From the IMG/VR virus record IMGVR_UViG_3300032288_001378, positions 1 to 26,723 of that record: 26,723 nt of DNA; one strand, given 5' to 3'. The stretch comes from a virus. Positions within the stretch are counted from its first letter, which is position 1. Each line of letters starts with the position of its first letter. Below the pieces are notes generated by a model. It saw only the letters and a program-made list of their open reading frames with translations, was not told where the DNA came from and searched no databases. This document shows positions 1 to 7,336 of the stretch, one piece after another. The position numbers and the translations under genes are program-made.

Positions 1-54
1 GGTTTCAAATAACGCATTCACAAACCCCCACACCGAATGATCTTCGTTCATCAT
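1..54 (-). CDS. 5' end of an unidentified gene running off the left edge
   Basis: An open frame starts at one of two adjacent ATG codons (positions 54 and 51) and continues to the window edge for 18 codons without a stop. The predicted start is MMNEDHSVWGFVNALFET. The first ATG overlaps the o-spanin TGA stop in an ATGA arrangement, which is the junction used repeatedly in this phage, and a purine-rich AGGGTGA stretch lies just upstream. Too little is visible to name a product. It would be co-transcribed with the lysis genes. Confidence 0.45.
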   Translation of the reverse strand, partial: MMNEDHSVWGFVNALFET

Positions 55-260
55 TTCACCCTGCAAGCATCTCTCAGTTGTCCATAATGGGTGATCATCC
101 GGCGCAGCTCGGCCTCTTTATGCAATGCTCGCATCTCTGCAGCGGCGCGCTTCATCTGATCGGCGGAATAGTTGATCAGAGGCGGGCAACCGCCGCCTCC
201 TGTCGATTGGCAGGCGGCGAGGCTAAAAGCTGCCGTTGTCAAGACGATCAATCGTTTCAT
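51..260 (-). CDS. Outer-membrane spanin lipoprotein (Rz1-like)
   Basis: This 69-aa protein starts with a basic N-terminus, a short hydrophobic stretch and a lipobox ending LAAC, with the lipidated Cys at residue 17, followed by a short, mostly helical periplasmic part. That is the usual plan of an o-spanin, which is anchored in the outer membrane and works with an i-spanin to fuse the two membranes in the last step of lysis. Its start lies inside the 3' end of the i-spanin gene in another frame (38 nt overlap), as in classical Rz/Rz1 pairs. An AAGGA ribosome-binding site lies about 7 nt before the ATG. The sequence itself is not close to a family I recognise by residues. The call rests on the lipobox, size and gene position. 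Confidence 0.75.
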   Translation of the reverse strand: MKRLIVLTTAAFSLAACQSTGGGGCPPLINYSADQMKRAAAEMRALHKEAELRRMITHYGQLRDACRVK

Positions 261-432
261 CGTCAGTCCTTGGCTGTGCGATTATCTCGGCGCGTTTCTT
301 GTCAATAGCGGCCTGCTCTTCTAGCCGTTTGAGACGTTCAGCCAGCGTTCCCTTTTCGCGCTCAAGAGAGAGCGCCAGAACGACTATGCTAATTCCAAAA
401 GCAGCCAGCAGGCCGCTAATGAGTATCGTCAC
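223..432 (-). CDS. Inner-membrane spanin (Rz-like)
   Basis: The 69-aa product has one N-terminal membrane segment (about residues 3-23, rich in I, L, V, A and G). A charged helical stretch follows (about residues 24-57) with heptad-like Leu/Ala/Ile spacing, suggesting a coiled coil. This is the topology of an i-spanin: anchored in the inner membrane with a periplasmic coiled coil that contacts the o-spanin. The start is a GTG at 432 that overlaps the TGA of the holin-like gene (GTGA), so translation is probably coupled. The protein is shorter than lambda Rz (about 150 aa), but short i-spanins are common. The overlapping lipoprotein gene downstream strongly supports the call. Confidence 0.75.
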   Translation of the reverse strand: MTILISGLLAAFGISIVVLALSLEREKGTLAERLKRLEEQAAIDKKRAEIIAQPRTDDETIDRLDNGSF

Positions 433-602
433 AGTTCACGCGTCCCGCCGCGCACGTTCCAGTCTTTGGCGGCGATGAGGCCAATAGCCACGAGAGCACC
501 CTGCAGGTCTTCCCAGTTGATGGTTTTCGTCTGCCACGCGTTCCACAACACGGTCAGCAAAGCGAGGATACCGGGAACAGTCGTCATCCAATTCGTAAGC
601 AT
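429..602 (-). CDS. Small membrane protein, putative holin
   Basis: The frame is open back to 674, but the likely start is the ATG at 602, which is preceded by AGGAG 7 nt upstream. This gives 57 aa. The protein has two hydrophobic stretches (about residues 8-20 and 34-46) and ends with an AKDWNVRGG-type motif. This resembles the AKD(H/N)NVTGG ending of a widespread family of small phage membrane proteins found in lysis cassettes. It sits between the endolysin and the spanins, where a holin is expected, and its stop overlaps the i-spanin start. Holin activity is inferred from size, topology and position. No biochemical feature seen here proves it. Confidence 0.6.
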   Translation of the reverse strand: MLTNWMTTVPGILALLTVLWNAWQTKTINWEDLQGALVAIGLIAAKDWNVRGGTREL

Positions 603-657
603 AGCTATACTCCTAGTTGCAGGGATTTGATGTGCGGTCACGCGCAATACATTCGGC

Positions 658-756
658 TTATTTGGCCGTCTCACATCCAGTCAGGAAGGCAGCACCGATT
701 AGGATGCAGGCCAGCATGGCTAGAGCGAAAAAGGTGTGAGCGAGTTCTTTAAGCAT
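658..756 (-). CDS. 32-aa hydrophobic peptide in the lysis cassette
   Basis: A 32-codon frame starts at the ATG at 756 and stops at TAA 658-660. The peptide begins MLKELAH, has a continuous hydrophobic segment (about residues 9-26) and ends with TGCETAK. TGC resembles a lipobox ending, so a tiny lipopeptide is possible. It lies in the otherwise empty gap between the endolysin and the holin-like gene and starts 7 nt after the endolysin stop. It could be a second holin, an antiholin or a lysis-associated membrane peptide. No family is recognised, and the frame is short enough that chance cannot be excluded. Confidence 0.5.
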   Translation of the reverse strand: MLKELAHTFFALAMLACILIGAAFLTGCETAK

Positions 757-763
757 GTCCGCC

Positions 764-1189
764 TCACGCGATTGATGGAGGCTTTTTGCCGGCGTTCAGG
801 TCGGCTAAAGTCAGCCCGCCAGTCCACTGGAGATGTGCGTATTCCTTGAAGGATTTCCAATCGCCGGCCCATTCAAGGCCGAGCTTCTTTCCAATCTCGC
901 CGCACTTTTTGAAAACGGATAAGTCTTTCCACTGAGGCTTGCCGTTGACGACCGGAACAAAGTCAAAAGCCAGCCGCCAGTTGTGCCAAGACTTACCGGC
1001 GCGGGCATTCGTCACCCTTGGGCCGGGAGCCGTCCGGCCTTGGGCATACAGCGCGTTCTGAGACGCAAAATCTCGATAGGTTGACGTGATGATGACATCA
1101 ATGTGCTGACGCTTGCACTCTTCGATAAACTCCCGGCACAGGCGGGCGACGTGCGGGTGAAGGTCGTCAATGTTTCTTGAGTTGACCAC
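764..1189 (-). CDS. Endolysin, M15-family peptidase (L-alanyl-D-glutamate / D-Ala-D-Ala peptidase type)
   Basis: The 141-aa single-domain enzyme has M15 (VanY/T5 Lys-like) signatures. A TSTYRDFASQNALYAQGRT block (residues 36-54) is followed by SWHNWRLAFD, with predicted zinc ligands His69 and Asp76. The EYAHLQW segment has the likely catalytic Glu116 and zinc ligand His119. Enzymes of this family cut peptide bonds in peptidoglycan stems and release phage from the cell. There is no signal peptide, so access to the wall should need the holin. The start is GTG at 1189, preceded by GAGG 7 nt upstream. It is the first gene of the lysis cassette and is separated from the virion genes by a terminator-like hairpin. 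Confidence 0.9.
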   Translation of the reverse strand: MVNSRNIDDLHPHVARLCREFIEECKRQHIDVIITSTYRDFASQNALYAQGRTAPGPRVTNARAGKSWHNWRLAFDFVPVVNGKPQWKDLSVFKKCGEIGKKLGLEWAGDWKSFKEYAHLQWTGGLTLADLNAGKKPPSIA

Positions 1190-1200
1190 GGCGTTACCTC

Positions 1201-1233
1201 AAAGAAAAAGGGCCACGCCAGAAGTGCAGCCCT
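1201..1233 (-). terminator. Rho-independent terminator between virion and lysis genes
   Basis: Read on the minus strand, an AGGGC...GCCCT stem with an inner CAC/GTG pairing encloses a short loop and is followed by TTTTTCTTT. It lies after the 675-aa virion gene and just before the endolysin ribosome-binding site, so it may reduce read-through from the late structural genes into lysis. Confidence 0.75.
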
Positions 1234-1257
1234 CTAAAATCAGATTGGTTGTTTCAG

Positions 1258-3285
1258 TTACTGATTTAGGCCAGCCTGCTCACCGCCCATAGACAGAAGG
1301 CCGCGTAGAACATTTGTTCTAACCTTCTGATTTCTCCTAGCCCTGCCCTCAACATTACGGAGCAATTCCGGGAGCCACTGATCAACATTAGCGTGACGAT
1401 TGTTCAGCACCGGAAACAGCATTCCGCCAAGCTCGTTACGAACCGCCTCGGTGTTACCGTTCATCATGTTAAACACGCCGGAGCCGGCTGACTGAAGCGC
1501 GCCGCCAAAATCACCACGCATGACACGCATGAAGATAGTCGGGTCAACACCGCTATCCATCATGTCGGCGAGATTTCTAGCCGTTGAGGAACCGCCGGTA
1601 GCCGAGTTACGCATCTGAGCCATAGAATGTTCGCGCTGAGTGCGGGCCACTAAACGCGCCCATTCACCGGGAGCCGCAAGAGCCTGTATCTCCTGACGAG
1701 CTTTGGCCGTGCGGAGCGGGCGGGCGACATTGTTCCCCTCGCCGCCGGCTAGCGTCTTCTTGATCAGGTTCTCAAAATAGCCGGTGCGATACGGCTGCAT
1801 CTGCTCACCGGGACGCGCATAGAAGCCAGACACGACATCCTGCGGGTTCTGGCTCTGGGTCGCGCCGCCTTCCTCAAGCGCCCGTAACTGGCCGCTGCGG
1901 GATGCGTAGTTATTGACCGCCCGACGATAGCCCGGCGATGCACTGGCTAGAGAATTATCCAGTTCCTTCAGGATAGGCAGGAGAGCGTTGCGCTCTTCCG
2001 GCGTCGCCTTCTGGATCATCGACTGGATTTCTTTACGAGCCGCCAGGACTGAGCCGAACTCGTCAAGCCGCTCACCATCGGCACCAGCAAATTGACGTAT
2101 CGCCTTAGTGATCTTTCCGGCAATCGTCGTGTCATCCAGCGTGGAGCTAGGATTGAGGGCGTTCGCCGCATCCTGAAGCTGGCTAGCGCCTGCCTGAAAC
2201 GCCGGCTCTACGTTTACCGCGCCGGCATCTTCCTTGGCCGCGTTATAGTTCTCGTTACCTTCTCTGCGACGCAGATTGGTCAGGTTCTCTTCCATCTGAG
2301 ACGCAGTCTGACGATCACCGGACGCGTCCCGCAGGAAGCTCGCCATACGATCAGCCGCACCCGTCTGACGGTCATGCAGGAAATCGGTAATCTCAGCCCG
2401 CTGCGCTCCTGGTGCATTTGTAATCGACGCAGTCAGGCGCTGACCTTCTGGGCCAAGTTCATCAGCTAGGGAATATTCCCCCTGCCCCTGCTCACGAGCG
2501 GCGCGGAGATTGGCGACGATTTCATCTGCACTACGGCCTGAACGCGCCAATGTGCGACCAAGAAGATTTTCAGCCACCGTCGAAGGATTGCCAAAACGCG
2601 CCATCAGGTTAGACGCCACGGCACCGGCAGTCGGAGCCAAAGCCGCGCCAGCACCAGCGGCTGCGCCACCAAAAGCGCTACCAAGAGCCGCGCCCTGCGC
2701 CGCCTTTTTGAGCCTGTCCTTTACACCGTCACCCTCACCGGCACCCGCGACACCGCCATAGGCAGCACCTTCACCGGCTGCCGCAGCAAGGCGCGGGAAT
2801 ATCGCCTGACCTTCTTTGATCAACGTCAGGCCATTTTTAGCCGCGCCGACGCCAGTGCCTAGACCAGCAGCAAGCTCTACAGCCGTGCCGAACGCGCCGG
2901 TTTTACGGTCAGCATCCTTGGCACGCTCATCCTCAAGCGCCTTTTCGTAATTGTAGCGCTCAGTAAGCGGGACAGATTTGTAGTTCACGTCACCGATGTG
3001 CTTGAGCGGGTCAACGACAGCGCCTAGCGCCGTCCGCATACCAGCAACCGCCTCATCCCCGAAACCGAGCGTCGCACCCTTCAGATACTTGTCCAGGTAT
3101 CCGCCGGAGATGTCCCGTCCCTTCGCGGCCTGACTGGTGATCAGGTCGCGCGCCTTCTGATGATATTTGTCGAGAGGCTCGGACTGCTGGACACCCGGAT
3201 GAAACGCCTGCAAGGCTGACTGCTGGTCTACAGCGTCAACCTCAAATTTCCGACCGTCATCAAGTTCAATCTGAAAAGTGGGCAT
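1258..3285 (-). CDS. Large putative DNA-ejection / internal virion protein (675 aa)
   Basis: I do not recognise a specific family. The N-terminus (about residues 1-35) looks like the small beta-type domain often found at the start of such proteins (FQIELDDGRKFEVDA). A long Gly/Ala-rich, weakly hydrophobic region follows (about residues 130-225), with glycine-zipper-like AAAAGEGAAYGG patterns that could insert into a membrane. The rest is a long, mostly helical, Gln/Arg/Ala-rich region. Size, composition and position as the last of a block of coupled genes after the tail nozzle match podoviral internal core or ejection proteins, which form the conduit for DNA across the cell envelope. An AAGG sequence precedes the ATG. 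Function is inferred from context. Confidence 0.6.
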   Translation of the reverse strand: MPTFQIELDDGRKFEVDAVDQQSALQAFHPGVQQSEPLDKYHQKARDLITSQAAKGRDISGGYLDKYLKGATLGFGDEAVAGMRTALGAVVDPLKHIGDVNYKSVPLTERYNYEKALEDERAKDADRKTGAFGTAVELAAGLGTGVGAAKNGLTLIKEGQAIFPRLAAAAGEGAAYGGVAGAGEGDGVKDRLKKAAQGAALGSAFGGAAAGAGAALAPTAGAVASNLMARFGNPSTVAENLLGRTLARSGRSADEIVANLRAAREQGQGEYSLADELGPEGQRLTASITNAPGAQRAEITDFLHDRQTGAADRMASFLRDASGDRQTASQMEENLTNLRRREGNENYNAAKEDAGAVNVEPAFQAGASQLQDAANALNPSSTLDDTTIAGKITKAIRQFAGADGERLDEFGSVLAARKEIQSMIQKATPEERNALLPILKELDNSLASASPGYRRAVNNYASRSGQLRALEEGGATQSQNPQDVVSGFYARPGEQMQPYRTGYFENLIKKTLAGGEGNNVARPLRTAKARQEIQALAAPGEWARLVARTQREHSMAQMRNSATGGSSTARNLADMMDSGVDPTIFMRVMRGDFGGALQSAGSGVFNMMNGNTEAVRNELGGMLFPVLNNRHANVDQWLPELLRNVEGRARRNQKVRTNVLRGLLSMGGEQAGLNQ

Positions 3286-3296
3286 TTGCGCGCCTT

Positions 3297-4460
3297 TTAG
3301 TTAATCTGTCGGATGCTTTTCACGCCGGGGATAGATGCGCCGGCACTTGGTTCAGCCGGAGCCTGACCCGTGTATTTGCCCATCAGGTCGTTGTTGGCCT
3401 TATCGAACATGTCACGCAGTGCTTTACGGTCAGCAGGGTTAGCCGCGCCGATAAAGCCTTCAATCATGGAACGCTGACGAGTGACCTTGTCTTTCAGCTG
3501 CTCCGGCGTATCACCCGGCTGTGGGATAACGCGGCGGATTTCGTCCTGAATTTCTGGATCGTGGATCGTCGCGCCTGATTTGTTTCGCAGGATTGCGTCG
3601 GTCATGGCGCTGGAAGCCGCATCAGCCGAGCGGTAATCGTTTGACGACCACGGGTTAGATACAAACGGGATTTTATTGGCTAGCTGCTGCGCCCGGCTTG
3701 TCAAAGCATACTGATACTCTGGGTCAGCCAGCTTCTTGTAGGCGTCAATGCTCTGCTGAGCGAATTGATAGCCCTTAACCTCGGCCTCAGTCTTTTTCGG
3801 CTCCTCAGACGATCCTTTGCCCGCGCCAGCAATCGGCATGACATCCGCGCTACCGGGGAACGCCCAGGCTTTACCTCCGCCGGCAGTATCAACCAACTGA
3901 GGAGTAGCCGCCGTCTTCGGGGGATTGAGCAGATGATCAATCTGCGCCTGCTTATATCGACGGTCTAGGATAGCCTCCGGCGTATTCATTAGAGCCTGGT
4001 TCTCAAGCATCTTACGCATACCGCCGACATCAAGAGCCTGCGCTTGCTCCGGCGTCACGCCGATGGTTTTCAGGAAGGCCGGGTCGCTGAATTTCTGGCG
4101 CATGGCGTCGTTACGCGCCATTTCATCCTGCGCCGCTTTCTGCTGCAGACCGACAAGCCGGGACTGAGCCGCGTTGTAAACGTCGTTCTGAACGCCATCC
4201 ATATACTGAGGAGCTTGGGCGATAATCGTGGCACGTTCTTTCGGCGTCATCCGCTGACCGGCTGCCATCAGCAACATGCCAAGCTGACCGACACGCTGCA
4301 TCTGAGCCTGCTGCAAATCCTGCTGACGCAACTCATCCATCGTCGGCGCGGCAAGGGCGGCAGTATTCGCCTGCATACCTTGAACCGGCCCACCGGGCTG
4401 AGCGCCGAACAACTGTGCCGGAAGGCCGAGCATACGACGCTGAAAGTCGTTAAAGTCCAT
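3297..4460 (-). CDS. Putative internal virion / ejection protein (387 aa)
   Basis: The protein is rich in Gln, Ala and Met, with a helical N-terminal half that resembles internal virion proteins (TMDELRQQDLQQAQMQRVGQ region). The middle is low in complexity and Pro/Lys-rich. A C-terminal helical part includes DEIRRVIPQPGDTPEQLKDK (about residues 305-325), which is reminiscent of phage structural proteins but not assignable to a family. The ATG at 4460 overlaps the TGA of the 183-aa gene (TGATG); an in-frame GTG lies one codon earlier. The overlap suggests coupled synthesis with the other ejection-type proteins. Assignment rests on composition and gene order. Confidence 0.55.
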   Translation of the reverse strand: MDFNDFQRRMLGLPAQLFGAQPGGPVQGMQANTAALAAPTMDELRQQDLQQAQMQRVGQLGMLLMAAGQRMTPKERATIIAQAPQYMDGVQNDVYNAAQSRLVGLQQKAAQDEMARNDAMRQKFSDPAFLKTIGVTPEQAQALDVGGMRKMLENQALMNTPEAILDRRYKQAQIDHLLNPPKTAATPQLVDTAGGGKAWAFPGSADVMPIAGAGKGSSEEPKKTEAEVKGYQFAQQSIDAYKKLADPEYQYALTSRAQQLANKIPFVSNPWSSNDYRSADAASSAMTDAILRNKSGATIHDPEIQDEIRRVIPQPGDTPEQLKDKVTRQRSMIEGFIGAANPADRKALRDMFDKANNDLMGKYTGQAPAEPSAGASIPGVKSIRQIN

Positions 4461-5011
4461 CACTGCACCTGCCGATTATTGTTGTAGAGCATCGCGTAGA
4501 GGAAAGGGTTTGACTGGGCCGTAGAACTGCCGCCAGCCATCGTAGGAGCAATCGGCTGCTGCGGAACCGAAGCGCCGACACCCTGACCCCGCAAGAACGC
4601 CTGCTGAGACGCCTCATCCGGGGTGCCGAGAAGGCCGGGAGCGCGGTTAGCCATCATCGGAGCCTGTGGCTGATTGGGTTGTAGTAACGGAAATTGAGCC
4701 GTCAGCGGGCCGGCGGCGGCATGGCTCGGCAGATTGTAGGCTGACATCGGCTCCTGCATCGGGAACGCGCGGTTTACAGCTTCAGCGGTATGAATAGGCG
4801 CAGAGCCGGCCAGCGGGTTCTTGCCGGGCATATCCGGCCCCATCGCATTCGGAGAGGCTGATGCGCCACGGCCAAGACGATCCCAGATTTGATTGTTTCG
4901 AGCCTGATCAGCTTCCGAAATGCCGGAACCATTGCTGAACATCTTAGCGCCGACCATTGCGCCGCCGGCAAGAAGAAGCGGGAGAATGTCCCGACCAAAG
5001 CGCATAGACAT
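4460..5011 (-). CDS. Pro/Ala-rich virion-associated protein with one N-terminal membrane segment (183 aa)
   Basis: The N-terminus has a hydrophobic stretch (about residues 9-25, DILPLLLAGGAMVGAKMF). The rest is low in complexity, rich in Pro, Ala, Gln and Met, and probably disordered. No family is recognised. It is translationally coupled on both sides: its start overlaps the stop of the lysozyme-domain gene (TAATG) and its stop overlaps the next start (TGATG). It is therefore likely to be another small protein packaged in the virion or used during DNA ejection. Confidence 0.55.
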   Translation of the reverse strand: MSMRFGRDILPLLLAGGAMVGAKMFSNGSGISEADQARNNQIWDRLGRGASASPNAMGPDMPGKNPLAGSAPIHTAEAVNRAFPMQEPMSAYNLPSHAAAGPLTAQFPLLQPNQPQAPMMANRAPGLLGTPDEASQQAFLRGQGVGASVPQQPIAPTMAGGSSTAQSNPFLYAMLYNNNRQVQ

Positions 5012-5700
5012 TAGATACCCCCCAGAAGCCCTTGAACGGCGGCCTGATGCTGTTGACGGTGAAACTCTTGAAACGCCTTATCTGACTGATCTTCTTCCGG
5101 CTGCTGTTGAACAGCGGCGCGCAGACCAAGAAGCCCACCTGATTGCGGTGTTCTAGGCTGCGTAGCTCTGATGATGTCCTCAATCGTCTGAGGCGCGTTC
5201 ATAGCTGTATCAGTAGGTGATACAGGTGCGGCGGCGGCTTGGCCGGGCGCATAGGACTGAGCCATGCCGGGTAGACCGGCGACAGACGACGCGGCGGCTA
5301 AACGATTACCCCAGCCATCAACATTGGAAGCCACTCCTGTTTCAGCCCCCTTTGGCCGCTCATAGCCAAGGGCAAATGCACCCGTCGCGTCACCGACGTT
5401 CTTAGACGCCATCAGGCGCTTGTAAGTGTCGCCGTATTTGTTGCGTAGCTCGTAATCGAGGTATCCGAGCTGAGTGCCGAGGTCGCCGATTGATCCTTTG
5501 TTCTGAGCAGCGTAGTTCTGCAGGCCGGTGTAACGATCCCCGCGCCACTGAGCGATACCGTGAGCCGTGCCGCTATCACCGGGACGAACAACAGGATTGA
5601 CGCCGCTTTCTTGAACAAGATTGCCGACAATTCCAGCTGCTGCCGTTGGCGTGTATCCACGCTGCAGGAAATAGTTATAGGCGTATTGCCGGTTGTCCAT
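5011..5700 (-). CDS. Virion-associated lysozyme-like protein (phage tail lysozyme domain)
   Basis: Residues about 3-140 form a lysozyme-like domain of the phage tail lysozyme type. It begins YAYNYFLQRGYTPTAAAGIVGNLVQESG, in which Glu31 is the probable catalytic residue. It continues with a GIAQWRGDR block (residues 48-56) and a helical segment with a YERPKG motif. The C-terminal third is Pro/Gln-rich. Such proteins cut peptidoglycan locally during infection so the ejection channel can cross the cell wall. This is distinct from the M15 endolysin that acts at release. The start overlaps the upstream stop by one base (TGATG), and the gene lies within the ejection-protein block. Confidence 0.8.
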   Translation of the reverse strand: MDNRQYAYNYFLQRGYTPTAAAGIVGNLVQESGVNPVVRPGDSGTAHGIAQWRGDRYTGLQNYAAQNKGSIGDLGTQLGYLDYELRNKYGDTYKRLMASKNVGDATGAFALGYERPKGAETGVASNVDGWGNRLAAASSVAGLPGMAQSYAPGQAAAAPVSPTDTAMNAPQTIEDIIRATQPRTPQSGGLLGLRAAVQQQPEEDQSDKAFQEFHRQQHQAAVQGLLGGI

Positions 5701-6731
5701 CAGCGCAGACCTCCGAGAAGGCCGAGCATACCGCCGCCAAGCGCGCCTATGCCGGTGCCAATGCCTGGGAACATATTACCAAGCTGAGCGCCAGCCATCG
5801 CGCCGCCAAGGCCGCCCATTAGTGGGTTAGACGATGTCTGCTGCTGTGGAGCCCACCCGATGCTTGATGTGCTAGATGATCCGCTTGAGCTTGTATCATG
5901 CGGCGCGGATGACACCGTCTGGTTATAAACCTGTTGAGCCTGTAGCGGATACTGAGACTGAAACTGCCAGAGGTTATATAGCTTATCCAGAGCGCCTTGG
6001 GCCGTCGTCTGGCCGAGGTTCCCATAGGTGAGCAAATTGTTGATGTCTGAGGCGTTAGACGAACGCGCCGTCGTGCCGAGATTAGCCATAGCCTGGCCGC
6101 CAGCAAGCGCATTTGAAGCATTCTGCTGAGCAGCGGCGTTCTGGGTCTGGACATCCGAGCCAAGCAGGCTAGTCGCGTTGTTGTAGCCAGATTGAAGGAG
6201 GTTAGCGATTTGACCGCTTAGACCGAGATTGTTCTGAGCCGTTGCTACGCCTTCCTGAACACCGTGCCGGGAGCCGCCAAAAGCCTTAGCAGCAATCGCC
6301 TGATCGTCAGTCTGCTTAAGCGACTGATCAAGGTTCTGAGCGCTCTGGGCCTTTAAGCTATCAACGACATTGCTAATATACGGGTTCATATACTGGCTGA
6401 TGCCAGACAGACCGCCAGCAAGGGTAGCCGGCGCAATCTCATTCATGGAACGATCAATAGCGCCCTGCGCCTGATCATAATATGGCTGAGAGCCGCCGAT
6501 GCTGTCTTTAATCATTTGACCAGCCTGCTGCTGATCTGAATTAAGGCCGACAGCTAATGGCGCATTATATTGGGGCGTACCTGAGTTAATCAGGTTGTTG
6601 GCATTCGCTAGCCCAAATTGTGATGCGTTTGTCAGCCAAGCCGGTATCTCAGTCTTTTGAGAAGAGTTTGAGTTACTAGCTTGAATGGATGGCATCGGAT
6701 AATACTGAGCGCCGCCGCCGCCTTTCGACAT
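5700..6731 (-). CDS. Putative ejection / tail-associated structural protein with a C-terminal glycine zipper (343 aa)
   Basis: The protein is rich in Asn, Gln, Ser, Ala and Gly. The first two thirds look helical and polar, with repeated short Gln/Asn segments and a conserved-looking QYMNPYISNVVD motif (about residues 110-121). The last 40 residues are strongly Gly/Met/Leu-rich (GGLGGAMAGAQLG and GIGALGGGMLGLLGG) and form a glycine-zipper-like membrane-active tail. Proteins of this plan are common in podovirus genomes next to the tail nozzle and lysozyme genes and are usually annotated as virion or injection proteins. Exact role is inferred. It is the first of five tightly coupled genes. Confidence 0.6.
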   Translation of the reverse strand: MSKGGGGAQYYPMPSIQASNSNSSQKTEIPAWLTNASQFGLANANNLINSGTPQYNAPLAVGLNSDQQQAGQMIKDSIGGSQPYYDQAQGAIDRSMNEIAPATLAGGLSGISQYMNPYISNVVDSLKAQSAQNLDQSLKQTDDQAIAAKAFGGSRHGVQEGVATAQNNLGLSGQIANLLQSGYNNATSLLGSDVQTQNAAAQQNASNALAGGQAMANLGTTARSSNASDINNLLTYGNLGQTTAQGALDKLYNLWQFQSQYPLQAQQVYNQTVSSAPHDTSSSGSSSTSSIGWAPQQQTSSNPLMGGLGGAMAGAQLGNMFPGIGTGIGALGGGMLGLLGGLR

Positions 6732-6735
6732 TTCT

Positions 6736-7119
6736 TTATCCCTTCAAGTCACATTCGAACGTCACGCATCTCGGCTTAAACTCAGGCGGGAAACGCTTGA
6801 GAAAACCTTTTCGTGACACAGAGGTTAGAGACGCACAGCCGTTTTCAACACCGAAAGCCTTGACCCTCGGTAAGTAAATCTCAAACAGCCTGTTTAGGTT
6901 TCCAGCTGCAATAAACAGATGCAGGACACGTTTCTGCGGATACTGGATAATCTCAGTTACAACGCAGCACTCATCGTCGCCCCAATACTGGAAGCGGCCA
7001 GACTTAATACCTTCCGCGATGTCTTCTCTTGTGTGCGTATGACCGCCAAGCGCTAGAGCTTTGTCAAAAAGCTCCGGTAGGGTTTTAGATTGGCGGCTGG
7101 ACAACGCCACGAACCGCAA
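6736..7119 (-). CDS. GNAT-like phage protein of unknown target
   Basis: The 127-aa protein belongs to a small family seen beside tail genes in many podo- and siphoviruses. It has a GHTHTREDIAEGI start region and a central VVTEIIQYPQKRVLHLFIAAG block (about residues 54-74). An alpha/beta end follows with FGVENGCASLTSVSRKGFLKRF. The sheet-helix pattern resembles an acetyltransferase (GNAT) fold, but the substrate and activity are unknown. The frame opens at a TTG at 7119 and overlaps the upstream gene by 35 nt. No good ribosome-binding site is visible, so the true start may be a downstream GTG or TTG. Confidence 0.65.
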   Translation of the reverse strand: MRFVALSSRQSKTLPELFDKALALGGHTHTREDIAEGIKSGRFQYWGDDECCVVTEIIQYPQKRVLHLFIAAGNLNRLFEIYLPRVKAFGVENGCASLTSVSRKGFLKRFPPEFKPRCVTFECDLKG

Positions 7120-7336
7120 CTGTAGCTGTTAGTGTGCCGGTATTGTCTACCTTAACCTCGTAGACCTCACCATTTGGAGCCTGCAGCAATATCTGCTGCT
7201 GTACTGTATTTGGGCCGGCTAGATTAGAGAGACGACGCGCCAAGATTGACATAAATGACGTGAAATACTGCTGGTCATATTGACCAGGAACAACGCCAAA
7301 TGACGGGAGCGGCGTCGGTTTAGTTGCTACGGTCAA
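7085..7336 (-). CDS. Small podovirus tail-accessory protein (83 aa)
   Basis: This is a short protein with an N-terminal GQYDQQYFTSFMSILARRLSNL helical motif (about residues 18-39), a feature of small proteins found next to tail nozzle genes in podoviruses. The second half is beta-rich (EVYEVKVDNTGTLTATV). The start is a TTG at 7336 that overlaps the TGA of the nozzle-like gene (TTGA) and is preceded by GGAGG at 6 nt. The function is not known. Position suggests a virion or tail-assembly role. Confidence 0.6.
   Translation of the reverse strand: MTVATKPTPLPSFGVVPGQYDQQYFTSFMSILARRLSNLAGPNTVQQQILLQAPNGEVYEVKVDNTGTLTATVAVRGVVQPPI

Noticed and set aside
41-52. TCTTCGTTCATC shared with the right end of the window (26702-26713) as a terminal repeat
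   Set aside because: Only 12 bp, and in both cases it is the complement of a gene start region encoding MNE; chance is likely.
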